Source of the DNA: Fibrobacter sp.
GTDB taxonomy: Bacteria > Fibrobacterota > Fibrobacteria > Fibrobacterales > Fibrobacteraceae
Reading direction: 5' to 3'
Assembly: GCA_016295375.1 (NCBI GenBank)
Contig: JAEDLI010000023.1
Coordinates: 1 to 26,890 of the forward strand
DNA: 26,890 nt
The notes under the pieces: model-generated
What the model saw: the letters and a program-made list of their open reading frames with translations, nothing else
What the model was told of the DNA's origin: nothing
Databases searched by the model: none
Translations under genes and position numbers: made by a program
Shown: one piece after another, positions 13,752 to 22,245 of the stretch
Position numbering within the stretch: the stretch's first letter is position 1
How the letters are laid out: the number at the start of each line of letters is the position of its first letter

Positions 13752-14945
13752 TTACTTTTTCCCCAAAACTAAAGATACATTACAGCCGCCAAAGGCGAAG
13801 GAATTGCTGATGCAGTAACGCAGGCCAGGAACCGTTTTGCCGGGCTTCACCAGGTTCAGCGCCGGGAGTTCCGGGTCCGTGACGCCGTCGTACAGGTGTG
13901 CGGGCAGCGCCCCGTCGTGAGTCAAGGCCAGGCAGCAGAAGGCGGCTTCCAGGGCTCCTGCCGCCCCGAGGGTATGGCCCGTAATGGCCTTGGTGGAACT
14001 TGCAGGAACATTTTCGCCAAAAATTCGGTTTACCGCACGGGATTCCATGGCGTCATTTAGCTTGGTGCCTGTACCGTGAAGGTTGATGTAGCCGATGTCG
14101 GCAGCGTCCAGGCCCGCATCGGCAAGAGCGGCAGACATGGCAAGGTACGCCCCTTCCCCGTCGGCGCGGGGAGCGGTAATGTGGTCGGCGTCGGCGCTTT
14201 CGCCAAAGCCCAGCACCTGCAAGCCTTCGTAGCCGGGGCGGCACAGGTCCGGGCAGCTTTCCCGGGTCACCACGAAGTAGGCCGCAGCATCGCCCAGAGT
14301 CAGGCCCGAACGGTTCGCGCTGAAAGGATTGGTGGGCCTGTCGGACATTGCTTCCAAGGAGGCAAAGCCGAGAATCACAGAAAGGGAAGCAATGTCCACG
14401 CCGCCAACGATGGCGGCGTCGCAAGTGCCAGCGTAAATGTTGTTCCGGGCCGACACAAAAGCGCTGGCACTTGACGCACAGGCCGTAGAATGGACCTGGC
14501 ACATTCCCGTGATGCCGAAACGTTCCGCAATGTAGTGGGCCGGAAATTCTGCACACTGGTATTCCAGCTTGTAGCCCTCGGGAAAATTGCCCGTTTCCTT
14601 GAAGCACTTGAGGGCCGCAAGAGACGATTCCGAGCCATTGTCGCAGGAACCGATGAAGATGCCCACCCTGTCGGGGCCGAACTTTTCCACCGCTTGCCGC
14701 ACGGTATCGTCCATCTGGTCCAAGGCCGCACGGCTCAGGCGGTTCACCCGGTTGTCAAATTCGGCGTTCTCCACCCGCGGAAGCATGTCCGGCTCGATGG
14801 TGGCCGCTGGCCGCATGACTCCGGCCACGTCGTGTATGGTAAAAATGCCACGCTCCCCGCGGATAAGCTTTTCAAAAACGTTTTCCTTGTCACCACCCCA
14901 AATGCAGTGAAGACCGAAATCATTGACATAAAGCGGACGGTTCAT
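13752..14945 (-). CDS. Beta-ketoacyl-ACP synthase (FabF-like ketosynthase of the pigment pathway)
   Basis: The 397-residue condensing enzyme has the complete Cys-His-His triad: C156 in HSTACASSASAF, H290 in INLHGTGTKLND and H324 in ITGHTLGAAGALEA. The glycine-rich SNSFAFGGCNVSLVLG closes the C-terminus. It would extend the ACP-bound chain with malonyl-ACP units. An inactive partner of the chain-length-factor type is encoded at 23334, which matches the ketosynthase/CLF heterodimer of aryl polyene synthesis (ApeO/ApeC). The start overlaps the lipoprotein stop by 4 bases (ATGA), indicating translational coupling. Confidence 0.9.
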   Translation of the reverse strand: MNRPLYVNDFGLHCIWGGDKENVFEKLIRGERGIFTIHDVAGVMRPAATIEPDMLPRVENAEFDNRVNRLSRAALDQMDDTVRQAVEKFGPDRVGIFIGSCDNGSESSLAALKCFKETGNFPEGYKLEYQCAEFPAHYIAERFGITGMCQVHSTACASSASAFVSARNNIYAGTCDAAIVGGVDIASLSVILGFASLEAMSDRPTNPFSANRSGLTLGDAAAYFVVTRESCPDLCRPGYEGLQVLGFGESADADHITAPRADGEGAYLAMSAALADAGLDAADIGYINLHGTGTKLNDAMESRAVNRIFGENVPASSTKAITGHTLGAAGALEAAFCCLALTHDGALPAHLYDGVTDPELPALNLVKPGKTVPGLRYCISNSFAFGGCNVSLVLGKK

Positions 14946-15565
14946 TGCTCCTCTCCCAAGGTGATGTGGTAACTGTAATGGCGCAGGCTGTTGACCAGCG
15001 TTATCTCTTTACCCTTGCGCTCGGCGGTAAGTACTAGAGTATTTCCGTCCTTCAATGTCCGCACAAAGTCATGTGCAGTCCCGCGGGCCTCTTCAAAAGC
15101 AAAACCTGCCGCCTCAAAATTCTTTTTCAGAGCATCGTAAGGATAAAAGCACACCTGGAAATCCGCAAGCACATATTCCGCCTTCATCTTTTCCACATTC
15201 ATCACGGAACTTTCAAAATGCAGGGAATCCTTACCATAGGTGATTTCGGCAATGGTGGTACCAAACCCGCTAAACAGCATAATGGAAAGAACGCTATCGT
15301 TGGCCCTGACCCAGGAATCCCCCTCGAAGGACTTCAGGGAACCGTCCTGCTGGGTGAATTCCCCACGCAGATGCTGGGGCATGTCCAACTTTTCGGTCAT
15401 GGCCGTCGTGGGGAGGAGCACCACGGAACGGGAGTCCGAATAATACACAGGGGCGGTTCCGGGTTTTACGTTGGAGCGGCTGCAGCCAACCAACAGCAAA
15501 ACACACGCCAGCAGCCCCAACAAGTGGCGTATCTTGCAACTATCAGATTTGCAACCACCGGCCAT
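14942..15565 (-). CDS. DUF3261-type lipoprotein of the aryl polyene locus
   Basis: From ATG 15565 the protein has 207 residues. It begins with a basic/hydrophobic signal, KIRHLLGLLACVLLLVGC, whose lipobox LVGC places the acylated cysteine at residue 28, so it is probably anchored on the periplasmic side of a membrane. The remainder is a beta-rich domain (LPQ-like LLPTTAMTEKLDMPQHL..., EITYGKDSLHFES, ...VRTLKDGNTLVLTAERKGKEITL) consistent with the DUF3261 family often found in aryl polyene clusters. That assignment is from memory of cluster content. The open frame reaches back to 15739 but those codons lie inside the thioesterase gene. A role in moving or anchoring the pigment at the outer membrane is plausible. 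Confidence 0.7.
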   Translation of the reverse strand: MAGGCKSDSCKIRHLLGLLACVLLLVGCSRSNVKPGTAPVYYSDSRSVVLLPTTAMTEKLDMPQHLRGEFTQQDGSLKSFEGDSWVRANDSVLSIMLFSGFGTTIAEITYGKDSLHFESSVMNVEKMKAEYVLADFQVCFYPYDALKKNFEAAGFAFEEARGTAHDFVRTLKDGNTLVLTAERKGKEITLVNSLRHYSYHITLGEEQ

Positions 15566-15573
15566 CTTCAAAA

Positions 15574-16005
15574 TCAGGATTGTGCCTCCAGGGCCGCACG
15601 GACCTGGTCCACAAAGCAGGGCGGGCACACCATCAGGGACTCCAGCGTCTGCATATTCACGGCCATCTGCATGCTTTCGGCCTTGCAAAGAAGCGCGCCC
15701 GATTCGGCATCGAAGAACTTGTACGAAAGCTTGAGGCACACCTCATATTCTACCAGGGTCACCTCGGCGCGAATCCGCTGCATAAAGACCATAGGGCGCA
15801 AGTAACGCACGTGCATATCTACCACGGGCCAGGCAAAACCGCTCTTTTCCATGGCATAGTAGTCGTACTTGATCTTGGTGAGCAAGGCACAGCGGGCCAT
15901 TTCCATGTACTTCACATAATTGCCGTGCCAGGCCACCTTCATGGAATCCACGTCGTAGAATTCCACCTGGAATTCCACCGTCGCCTTCAGTTTTTTCTGT
16001 GCCAT
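15574..16005 (-). CDS. 4HBT-type hotdog thioesterase
   Basis: The 143-residue protein has the N-terminal motif of the 4-hydroxybenzoyl-CoA thioesterase/YbgC group: VEFYDVDSMKVAWHGNYVKY, with D20 at the position of the catalytic Asp and the WHGNY turn. RYLRPMVFMQRI and a C-terminal strand complete the hotdog fold. It would hydrolyse or edit acyl-ACP/CoA intermediates. Aryl polyene loci usually include such an enzyme (ApeK). It lies 11 bases after the ammonia-lyase gene and 8 bases before the lipoprotein gene in the operon. Confidence 0.85.
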   Translation of the reverse strand: MAQKKLKATVEFQVEFYDVDSMKVAWHGNYVKYMEMARCALLTKIKYDYYAMEKSGFAWPVVDMHVRYLRPMVFMQRIRAEVTLVEYEVCLKLSYKFFDAESGALLCKAESMQMAVNMQTLESLMVCPPCFVDQVRAALEAQS

Positions 16006-16016
16006 GGCGGGCCCCG

Positions 16017-17543
16017 CTATACCGCGTAATGCTTTTGGCGAATCAGTTCAAGAGTCTTGCGCAGGTCGCCTTCCAGCTGGCGGTCGCAGGTCAGGGGCTT
16101 GAAATGCTCAAAGACCTGTTCCAGGGTCTTGCGCACGCCATCCAGGCGTTTGGAATCCACCTCGCCCCGTTCCAAGCGGAAATTCAGGGCCTGGGAGGCG
16201 GCCAAAAGCACGGCGGCAGCCACCTGTTCAGTAAGCTCAATCACCCGGATGCAGTCGCGGGAGGCAATCGTGCCCATGCTTACCTTGTCCTGGTTGTGGC
16301 ATTCGGTAGAGCGGCTAAAGACGCTCATGGGCATGGTATTGTGGAGGGCTTCTGCCGTCCAGGCCGAAACGCCAATCTGCACTGCCTTGAAACCGTGGTT
16401 GATGGAGAATTCCCCATTACTACCGGACAGGTTGGGCGGCAGGTTGCGGTTGAACTTGATATCCACGATGGTGGCTAGCTGGCGGTCCAGAAGGTCGGCC
16501 AGGTTCGCCACAATGTTCTTGAGGGTATCCATGGCCAGGCAGATATGACCGCCGTAGAAATGCCCGCCGTGGAAAATGTTCTTTGTTTCGGGGTCCACGA
16601 TGGGGTTGTCGTTGGCGCTGTTCATCTCGATTTCGATGAGCTGGCGGAGCAGGGGTTCGGAATCGTAGAACACGCCCACCACGTGGGGTGCGCAACGCAG
16701 GGAATAGGGGTCCTGAATCTTTTCGGGAACAATGTTCTTTTCCACTTCCAGGTTCAGGGCGTCACGCATCTTCTTTGCGGCGGTCACCAGGCCCGGATGG
16801 GGTTTTACGGCAAAGAGCCTTTCGTAGAAATGGTACGCGTTACCCTTCATGGCGATGGTGTTCATGGCCGTAATGCGGCAGCTCAGGTCAGAAAGGTATT
16901 CGGCACGGCTAAAGGCCATGCAGGCCACGGCGTTCATCACGGCCGTTCCGTTCATGATGGCAATGGCTTCCTTGGGGCGGAAACGGTGGGGCGTAATGCC
17001 CAGCTCCTTCATCACGTCTATCGACGGACGGCGCTCGCCCTTGTACAGCACATCCCGCTCGCCAATGACGGCCCCGGCCAGGTAAGAGAGCGGCGTCAGG
17101 TCGCCACTGGCCCCTACGGAACCTTCTTGCGGAATCAGCGGCAAAATGTCGTTTTGCAAAAAGTCCATGATAATCTTCAGCAGGGCGTAGCTCACACCGG
17201 AAAAGCCCTGAGCCAGGGTGTTCAGGCGCACCGCCATAATGGCGCGGGTAGTCTCTTCGTCAAAGTAGGCGCCAAGACCGCAGCCGTGGAAACGGGTCAG
17301 GTTTACCGGCAGGTCGTAATAATGGTCAGGCGGCACCACCTGGGTGCAGGAATCGCCGTAACCCGTGGTCACGCCGTAAATGCCGCCGTGCTTTGCCAGG
17401 GTCTCGTCCAAGAATTCAGCACCGGCGTTGATTTTCTTCTGGAACTCGGGAGAGCTTTCCAATTCTACGGAAACCTTGCGTTTTGCGATGGCCACCACCT
17501 GTTCGATGGTGAGCTTTCCACTTCCAATTACGACCTTGTCCAT
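16017..17543 (-). CDS. Aromatic amino acid (tyrosine/phenylalanine/histidine) ammonia-lyase
   Basis: The 508-residue enzyme belongs to the MIO ammonia-lyase family. The MIO-forming tripeptide A145-S146-G147 is in GSVGASGDLTPLSYLAGA, and catalytic Tyr56 is in IYGVTTGYGD. Other conserved parts are NGTAVMNA and SANDNPIVDPET. It would remove ammonia from tyrosine, phenylalanine or histidine. In this context the likely product is 4-coumarate (or cinnamate), the aryl starter of the pigment. The substrate-selectivity pair aligned with R. sphaeroides TAL H89-L90 and bacterial HAL S-H appears to be F85-H86 (LTRFHGCGLG), matching neither exactly, so specificity is open. Length is normal. It sits 12 bases after the acyltransferase gene. 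Confidence 0.88.
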   Translation of the reverse strand: MDKVVIGSGKLTIEQVVAIAKRKVSVELESSPEFQKKINAGAEFLDETLAKHGGIYGVTTGYGDSCTQVVPPDHYYDLPVNLTRFHGCGLGAYFDEETTRAIMAVRLNTLAQGFSGVSYALLKIIMDFLQNDILPLIPQEGSVGASGDLTPLSYLAGAVIGERDVLYKGERRPSIDVMKELGITPHRFRPKEAIAIMNGTAVMNAVACMAFSRAEYLSDLSCRITAMNTIAMKGNAYHFYERLFAVKPHPGLVTAAKKMRDALNLEVEKNIVPEKIQDPYSLRCAPHVVGVFYDSEPLLRQLIEIEMNSANDNPIVDPETKNIFHGGHFYGGHICLAMDTLKNIVANLADLLDRQLATIVDIKFNRNLPPNLSGSNGEFSINHGFKAVQIGVSAWTAEALHNTMPMSVFSRSTECHNQDKVSMGTIASRDCIRVIELTEQVAAAVLLAASQALNFRLERGEVDSKRLDGVRKTLEQVFEHFKPLTCDRQLEGDLRKTLELIRQKHYAV

Positions 17544-17555
17544 TTCAACAATCCT

Positions 17556-18518
17556 TTAAAAATTTTTGTGCCAGAAATTATAGAAATTATACCACTGGTA
17601 CGGGTGACGCTGGCAATGCTTTTCGAGCATTCCCACGTATTCTTGTACCAGTGCCGTCACACGGGCTAAGCGCTCCTTGCGGCTGCAGTCAAAAGAAGTC
17701 TTTGCCCGCACGATATGCATTTCGTAAGAAGAACGGATATCAAAGTCCTTCTTGCGGATAGCAAAGGCAAAATAAATTGGGGCATTCAAGATGCTCGCCA
17801 AGGTAAAAGCCCCTTCCGGGAAATTGGCGGTCTCCCCCAGGAACTTCATCTCTACATTTCGGTCGGTAGAGTTGGCCGAGGTGCGGTCCCCGGCAATCAC
17901 CACCAGGTCGCCAGAAGCAATCCAGTCCTTCATCCCTACGGCGCTGTCCACACCTATCTTGTTGGCGTCCACCACCGTATTCATCAAGTCCGGATTCAGC
18001 TCGTACAGAAGGGCATTGAACTTGGATGTTCCCGAAAAGTCCGCCACCGGGTGTACCGTAAACTGCCTGTGGGTATGAATCTTGCCATACCCCGTGAGGG
18101 AGCGCAACATTTCCATGTTTCCCAGGTGCGAACAAATTAAAAAAGCACCTTCCCCACGGTCCAGCTGTTCCACCAGCATGTCCAGGTCATCACCCTGGAT
18201 TTCCACGTTCTTAAGGGGAATCACGCCCCGCCAACCCAAGAGCTTTTCTATCATGGAAAGGGCAAAGGAAAGCACGTGCCTGTAGGTGGCAAAGGGCGGA
18301 ACGTTCCGGCCCTGCAAGGCGTAGAGCCGTTTTAGGTAGGCCTTGGACCGAGCCCGCACAGGGGCCGCCCCAAGCCAAAAGAAAAAGCACACCACGGCTA
18401 CCAGAAATTCCACCACCGGGAGCGGCAGGTGGCAGGTTATCCACAGCATAAAGCGGAAATGCCAAAGGCTTCCGCCCACTTCTTTCAGTTCAAACCAGTT
18501 TTGATTTTCGGCACTCAT
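17556..18518 (-). CDS. LpxL/HtrB-like lipid acyltransferase
   Basis: The 320-residue protein has one N-terminal hydrophobic stretch (about 32-52, PLPVVEFLVAVVCFFFWLG) and the LPLAT catalytic motif HX4E at 131-136 (SHLGNMEML). GDRTSANST and FLGETANFPEGAF are typical of the lauroyl/myristoyl acyltransferase group, and QWYNFYNFW ends the domain. It would act on the cytoplasmic face of the inner membrane. In aryl polyene loci such enzymes are proposed to attach the polyene acyl chain to a lipid or sugar; here it adjoins a glycosyltransferase, suggesting assembly of a glycolipid-like pigment. Its start overlaps the glycosyltransferase stop by 4 bases. Confidence 0.85.
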   Translation of the reverse strand: MSAENQNWFELKEVGGSLWHFRFMLWITCHLPLPVVEFLVAVVCFFFWLGAAPVRARSKAYLKRLYALQGRNVPPFATYRHVLSFALSMIEKLLGWRGVIPLKNVEIQGDDLDMLVEQLDRGEGAFLICSHLGNMEMLRSLTGYGKIHTHRQFTVHPVADFSGTSKFNALLYELNPDLMNTVVDANKIGVDSAVGMKDWIASGDLVVIAGDRTSANSTDRNVEMKFLGETANFPEGAFTLASILNAPIYFAFAIRKKDFDIRSSYEMHIVRAKTSFDCSRKERLARVTALVQEYVGMLEKHCQRHPYQWYNFYNFWHKNF

Positions 18519-19270
18519 TTCTTTTTCGCCAAGCGGCGGGCCAAAAGCATGGGCAGGCGCAGGAGCATTCCCACACAGAGCTTGGTGTGTGTCCAGGAAA
18601 TTTCAACATTGCTCCCGAAAGCCCTGAAATTCGAAACACCGTCTTCGGGATACGTGACCTTGATGGGGTAAAAGCGCATCTTGACTCCCGCCCAAGATAG
18701 ACGGACCAAAATCTCGATGTCAAAACCCATGCGGAAGCTGGTCAGTTTCTTTGCCACGGGCATCGCGGACTCTACCGGATAGATCCGGAAACCACACATG
18801 GAATCGGGAATGTCCTTTGAAAGCGTCTCGATGGCCACCCAGAAGTTGGTGATTTTCCGCCCCTGTTCCCTCGACTTGGGCACGCTGCCGTCGTACTGCG
18901 GTAGCCCCGCAATCAAATCCTCCGGATGCTTGCGGGCGGCCTTCAAAAAGAAGGGGATAGCGTCGGCGTCGTGCTGGCCGTCTGCATCCATCTGCAGGGC
19001 GTGAGTAAAACCAAGCTCGTGGGCCTTTTCAAGCCCGCTTATCACGGCAGCGCCCTTGCCACCGTTCTGGGCGCGGGTCACGAGCACCGTATTCGGCACT
19101 TCGCTAGCCACAGTCTCCAAGATGGCGTGACCCTCGGGAGCATTGCCGTCATCTACCAAAATAACCGAAAGTCCCTGGGCCGAAAGGCTTTCCGCCACCT
19201 TGCGGGTAGTAGATTCGTGCCTATACACGGGCACGATAGCGCAAAATTTCAAGTCTGCAAGAGTTCTCAT
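18515..19270 (-). CDS. Family 2 glycosyltransferase
   Basis: The 251-residue GT-A protein begins with the nucleotide-binding strand FCAIVPVYRHE, followed by DDG at 40-42, NGGKGAAVISGLEKA and the metal-binding DADGQH at 95-100. GFRIYPVE and a basic C-terminus with a short hydrophobic helix follow, as in dolichyl-phosphate-mannose-synthase-like enzymes. It would transfer a sugar from an activated donor to the pigment, its lipid anchor or a carrier lipid; donor and acceptor cannot be read. ATGA overlaps with both the upstream ligase fusion and the downstream acyltransferase show tight coupling. Confidence 0.87.
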   Translation of the reverse strand: MRTLADLKFCAIVPVYRHESTTRKVAESLSAQGLSVILVDDGNAPEGHAILETVASEVPNTVLVTRAQNGGKGAAVISGLEKAHELGFTHALQMDADGQHDADAIPFFLKAARKHPEDLIAGLPQYDGSVPKSREQGRKITNFWVAIETLSKDIPDSMCGFRIYPVESAMPVAKKLTSFRMGFDIEILVRLSWAGVKMRFYPIKVTYPEDGVSNFRAFGSNVEISWTHTKLCVGMLLRLPMLLARRLAKKK

Positions 19271-21636
19271 GTGCCTGCCTGCATTACCAATGTACCTGTC
19301 GAAAGCATGCGGCCGGCCTCGTTGGTATAGATGAACAACACCTTGTTAGTGTCGGCCTTGAAAGTCATCTCCAGGTTGGTTACCGCGTCGGGCAACACCG
19401 GGTAGCTGAACTTGGTCCGCTGGATTTTCTGCACCGCCCTGGGAGTTTCCAACAGGGCGTGGGCCAGCAGGGCCACCATATCTACCTGGGCCACGGCAGG
19501 CAACAGCTTGAATGCCGGAAAGTGCCCGTCGTAAAAGTCGCTGTCCGCAGGGAACACCAACTTGAGCGAAAGGGCGCCCGGTTCCTTGTGCATTTTCAGG
19601 ATCCTGAAATTCTTGGATTCGGGGAGGCCGAACAGGGCCTGGATATCACGCATCTTGATTTTTCCTTGAGTATCCTGGGGCAGTTCTTCCAGGTAGCGCC
19701 ATTTCTTGGGCGTCACCGTGTTTTCCAAGAACTGGCTCAGGTGAGCCTTGAAAAAATTGTTTATCTCCAGCTTGGGCTGGTCCTTGAACCGCGCCACCCC
19801 ATCGGCATTCAGCACGATGGCGGCGGCCAGGTACTGCCGCTTGCCCACCATGGGTACCACACGCACGTCCTGCACCAGGCCCGTCTGCTTCAGGCGGTTT
19901 TCCACCTCAGGCAGGGAAATGCGTTTCTCCTCAATTTTCACGATGGAATCGGCACGGCCCTTCAACAGGAACCGTCCGTCGTCGTAGATTTCCACCAGGT
20001 CGCCGGTGGTAAAACCTTCGGGTTCCAGAATGTAGCTGGACTTCACGTTCAGGCAGTCGTTTTCGCCGATGCTCATCTTGCAGACCTCGAAGGGCGTCCA
20101 GATGGGGCCGTTCTTGGACTGGCGATAGGCGATTCCGCCAGTTTCTGTACTGCCGTAGATTTCGGTGGTCCAGTAGCCCGTAATGCCCTCGCACTTGCGG
20201 GCCACTTCCTCTGGCAGGGGACCGCCCGACGAATAGATGATGGGCGTCGTCTTGAACGCGATGGGCCCTTCGGCATCGGCGGCAAGGCGTTTCAGGTAGG
20301 CCGGGCTGGAGGCAATCACAGCCGCCTCCCCCGCAATGCTTGTAAGTTCGCTGGGGTAATCGATGCGGTGCCTGCGGTAAGGCAGCCCCGTAGCCGTGGG
20401 GAGCAGCACCGTGAACAGAAGGCCGTAAATGTGGTGGTGGTTCACCGTGCTGTAAACCTTGCGGTTCACCCAGTCGTCGCCAAAGACCTTCACCAGCTCG
20501 AAAAGTTCGTTCTCGAACTGGCAGAACATCTTGGGGACCATCTTGGGCTCGCCGGTAGTGCCGGAGGTGTACATCACCATGGAGGCGCTGTCCTTGTCAA
20601 AGGTATTCCAGCGACCGTCGGACTCCGTGTTCTGCAAAACATCCTGAATCAGGGTAGCGCCCGCAAAAGGTTCGTCCGTCAAGAAACCATAGCCGGGCTT
20701 CTGGATTTCCTTGATAAAGGCCTCCTGACGGTTCGCCGTCACCAGCGCCTTGCGGCCTCCCTGAAGTATGGCCAGCAGGCCTACCATAAAGTAGTAGGAA
20801 TCCTCGCAGTGCAAAATCCAGGGAGCGTTTTCACGCTCTTCCAGATAGCGTCGGACCTTGGAAACATCGTCGGTGAAGTCGGCCCAGGTGCGTACGGAGT
20901 CACCGTCAAAGCAGACCACCATGCCGGCCGGGCGGGAATCCCGCTCAAGCTCACACACGGGAATATAGGAATGCATCTTTTTCTGCATCATTTTACGAAC
21001 CATGAATTCTACAGCAAAAAATATACCGATTAAAATATAGGAGATTAGGCCGTTGTACAGCGACCAGATTTTCTCGTCGCCTACAAAAACTGTAAAAGAC
21101 GCCACGACAGCGTTGAACACGAAAAAAAAGCACCAGGCGAGAGTCACCCGGTCGCAGTACCGCTCCACGAAGGCCCGTTCCGGCAAGGCCTGCAGCCGCC
21201 GGTCGCCAAGGCAGGCCATGCGGAAGGCGAAGCTGGGCTTTTTCCAGAGGGAAATCCCGAAAAAAGCCAAAAGCGAGAGGCTCACCAGCACAGGGTAAAA
21301 CTCCAGGAACAAGAGGCTGTCCGCAAAAAACGAGACGCCCCCGCAGGCTAGCATCAACACCACCAGAGCGTAATCCTTGAGGCTGTTCGCCGCGCTTTCC
21401 CTACCAGCTATAGATGCGCCGGTCGAAACCGCGCCGTTTCCTTGAACAGTGTCGGTCCCAACAGATGCGTTCCTGCGGCCCTGGGTCGTGTTGAAGAACA
21501 GCACAAAAGCAAGGCCTATGAGCAAGAGGCTCAGGCGTCGGGGCGAGATATCCCAAAACACCAGTCCGCAAAAGACCAGCGCCGGGTAGAGTACCGAAAG
21601 TGCGGCAAAGATGACCTTTCCCGCCACGGATTTCAT
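19267..21636 (-). CDS. Three-part fusion: membrane domain, AMP-dependent acyl/aryl ligase, hotdog dehydratase
   Basis: The 789-residue protein joins three parts. Residues about 1-215 hold six hydrophobic segments in pairs (5-50, 88-130, 165-212) and resemble the small membrane protein (COG4648-like) found beside aryl polyene ligases. Residues about 230-665 are an ANL-superfamily adenylation domain: YTSGTTGEPK (356-365), YGSTETG (494-500), TGDL (544-547), KGRADSIVKIEEKRIS, and the catalytic Lys659 in DTQGKIK. Residues about 675-789 form a FabA/FabZ-like dehydratase with GHFP at 704-707 followed by LLPAVAQVD. It would activate the aryl acid for loading onto ACP and also supply the ApeI-type dehydratase. 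Start and stop overlap both neighbours. In related loci these are usually separate proteins. Confidence 0.88.
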   Translation of the reverse strand: MKSVAGKVIFAALSVLYPALVFCGLVFWDISPRRLSLLLIGLAFVLFFNTTQGRRNASVGTDTVQGNGAVSTGASIAGRESAANSLKDYALVVLMLACGGVSFFADSLLFLEFYPVLVSLSLLAFFGISLWKKPSFAFRMACLGDRRLQALPERAFVERYCDRVTLAWCFFFVFNAVVASFTVFVGDEKIWSLYNGLISYILIGIFFAVEFMVRKMMQKKMHSYIPVCELERDSRPAGMVVCFDGDSVRTWADFTDDVSKVRRYLEERENAPWILHCEDSYYFMVGLLAILQGGRKALVTANRQEAFIKEIQKPGYGFLTDEPFAGATLIQDVLQNTESDGRWNTFDKDSASMVMYTSGTTGEPKMVPKMFCQFENELFELVKVFGDDWVNRKVYSTVNHHHIYGLLFTVLLPTATGLPYRRHRIDYPSELTSIAGEAAVIASSPAYLKRLAADAEGPIAFKTTPIIYSSGGPLPEEVARKCEGITGYWTTEIYGSTETGGIAYRQSKNGPIWTPFEVCKMSIGENDCLNVKSSYILEPEGFTTGDLVEIYDDGRFLLKGRADSIVKIEEKRISLPEVENRLKQTGLVQDVRVVPMVGKRQYLAAAIVLNADGVARFKDQPKLEINNFFKAHLSQFLENTVTPKKWRYLEELPQDTQGKIKMRDIQALFGLPESKNFRILKMHKEPGALSLKLVFPADSDFYDGHFPAFKLLPAVAQVDMVALLAHALLETPRAVQKIQRTKFSYPVLPDAVTNLEMTFKADTNKVLFIYTNEAGRMLSTGTLVMQAGT

Positions 21637-21893
21637 TACTTGGATTCCGTTTCGTGGATCAGACCGTAGATGGCGTCCACCACATCTTGCAGGGTGCGCA
21701 CGGCCTTGAACACTTCGGGGTCGATATTGCGGGGCAGCATGGACTTGAGCTTTACGATCAGGTCCACGGCGTCGATGCTGTCCAGTTCCAAATCTTCGTA
21801 AAGCCTAGCCTCGGGAACAAGCTTGGAGGCGTCCATGTCGAATTCCTCGACCAGGGCGTTCTTGATTCTGTCGAAAATTTCCTGTTTTTCCAT
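21636..21893 (-). CDS. Acyl carrier protein
   Basis: The 85-residue acidic protein has the phosphopantetheine site LELDSIDAVDLI, with Ser39 in DSI. It carries the growing polyene or the aryl starter as a thioester. The open frame extends to 21959, but ATG 21893 is preceded by AAGGA and begins at the normal ACP start (MEKQEIFDRIKNAL). The stop shares one base with the ATG of the ligase fusion (TAATG). Two distinct ACPs are standard in aryl polyene loci (ApeE/ApeF). Confidence 0.9.
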   Translation of the reverse strand: MEKQEIFDRIKNALVEEFDMDASKLVPEARLYEDLELDSIDAVDLIVKLKSMLPRNIDPEVFKAVRTLQDVVDAIYGLIHETESK

Positions 21894-21906
21894 GTTCAGT
21901 CCTTTA

Positions 21907-22176
21907 TCAGCTAGGGGAGTTGGCAGAAATGTAGGCGGCCAGGGCGTTGACGGAGGCAAAGTGCTTCTTGGTCTCTTCGTTCACGGTAGAGAAAGAAACG
22001 CCGAAGTTCTCCTTGATGGCAATCCCCAGTTCCAGGGCGTCGATACTGTCGAGGCCCAGGCTGTTTTCGCCTTCGCCAAAAAGGGGTGCATTGTCAACGA
22101 TATCTGCGGGAGTGATATCTTCCAGCTCGAGATCCTTGATAATCACTTCCTTGATCTTCTGGTTCAAATCTGACAT
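21907..22176 (-). CDS. Acyl carrier protein (first gene of the minus-strand pigment operon)
   Basis: The 89-residue acidic protein carries GENSLGLDSIDALELGIAI, with Ser44 as the phosphopantetheine attachment site. It differs clearly from the second ACP 13 bases downstream, so the two probably load different substrates. The open frame runs on to 23289, but that part is antisense to the methyltransferase. ATG 22176 follows GGAGA and lies about 22 bases from the end of the intergenic palindrome. Confidence 0.92.
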   Translation of the reverse strand: MSDLNQKIKEVIIKDLELEDITPADIVDNAPLFGEGENSLGLDSIDALELGIAIKENFGVSFSTVNEETKKHFASVNALAAYISANSPS

Positions 22177-22197
22177 AAAATCTCCATTGTTCGTGGC

Positions 22198-22221
22198 AAA
22201 TATAGTAAAAAAACTATATTT
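22198..22221. promoter_or_regulatory. Perfect palindrome carrying the divergent pigment-operon promoters
   Basis: AAATATAGT (22198-22206), a central A6 (22207-22212) and ACTATATTT (22213-22221) form a perfect 9-bp inverted repeat in the 69-base gap between the ACP and methyltransferase genes. Read outward in either direction, each arm supplies a TATATT -10-like box about 22-24 bases before the respective start codon. Both operons therefore probably start here, and a factor binding the dyad would control both together. Confidence 0.6.
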
Positions 22222-22245
22222 CAGCGCACAAAAAAGAGACCCACT

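Noticed and set aside
16017..17543. A histidine-degradation (hut) role for the ammonia-lyase
   Set aside because: No hutU, hutI or hutG genes are nearby; it is embedded in a coupled pigment operon and its selectivity residues are not those of typical HAL.
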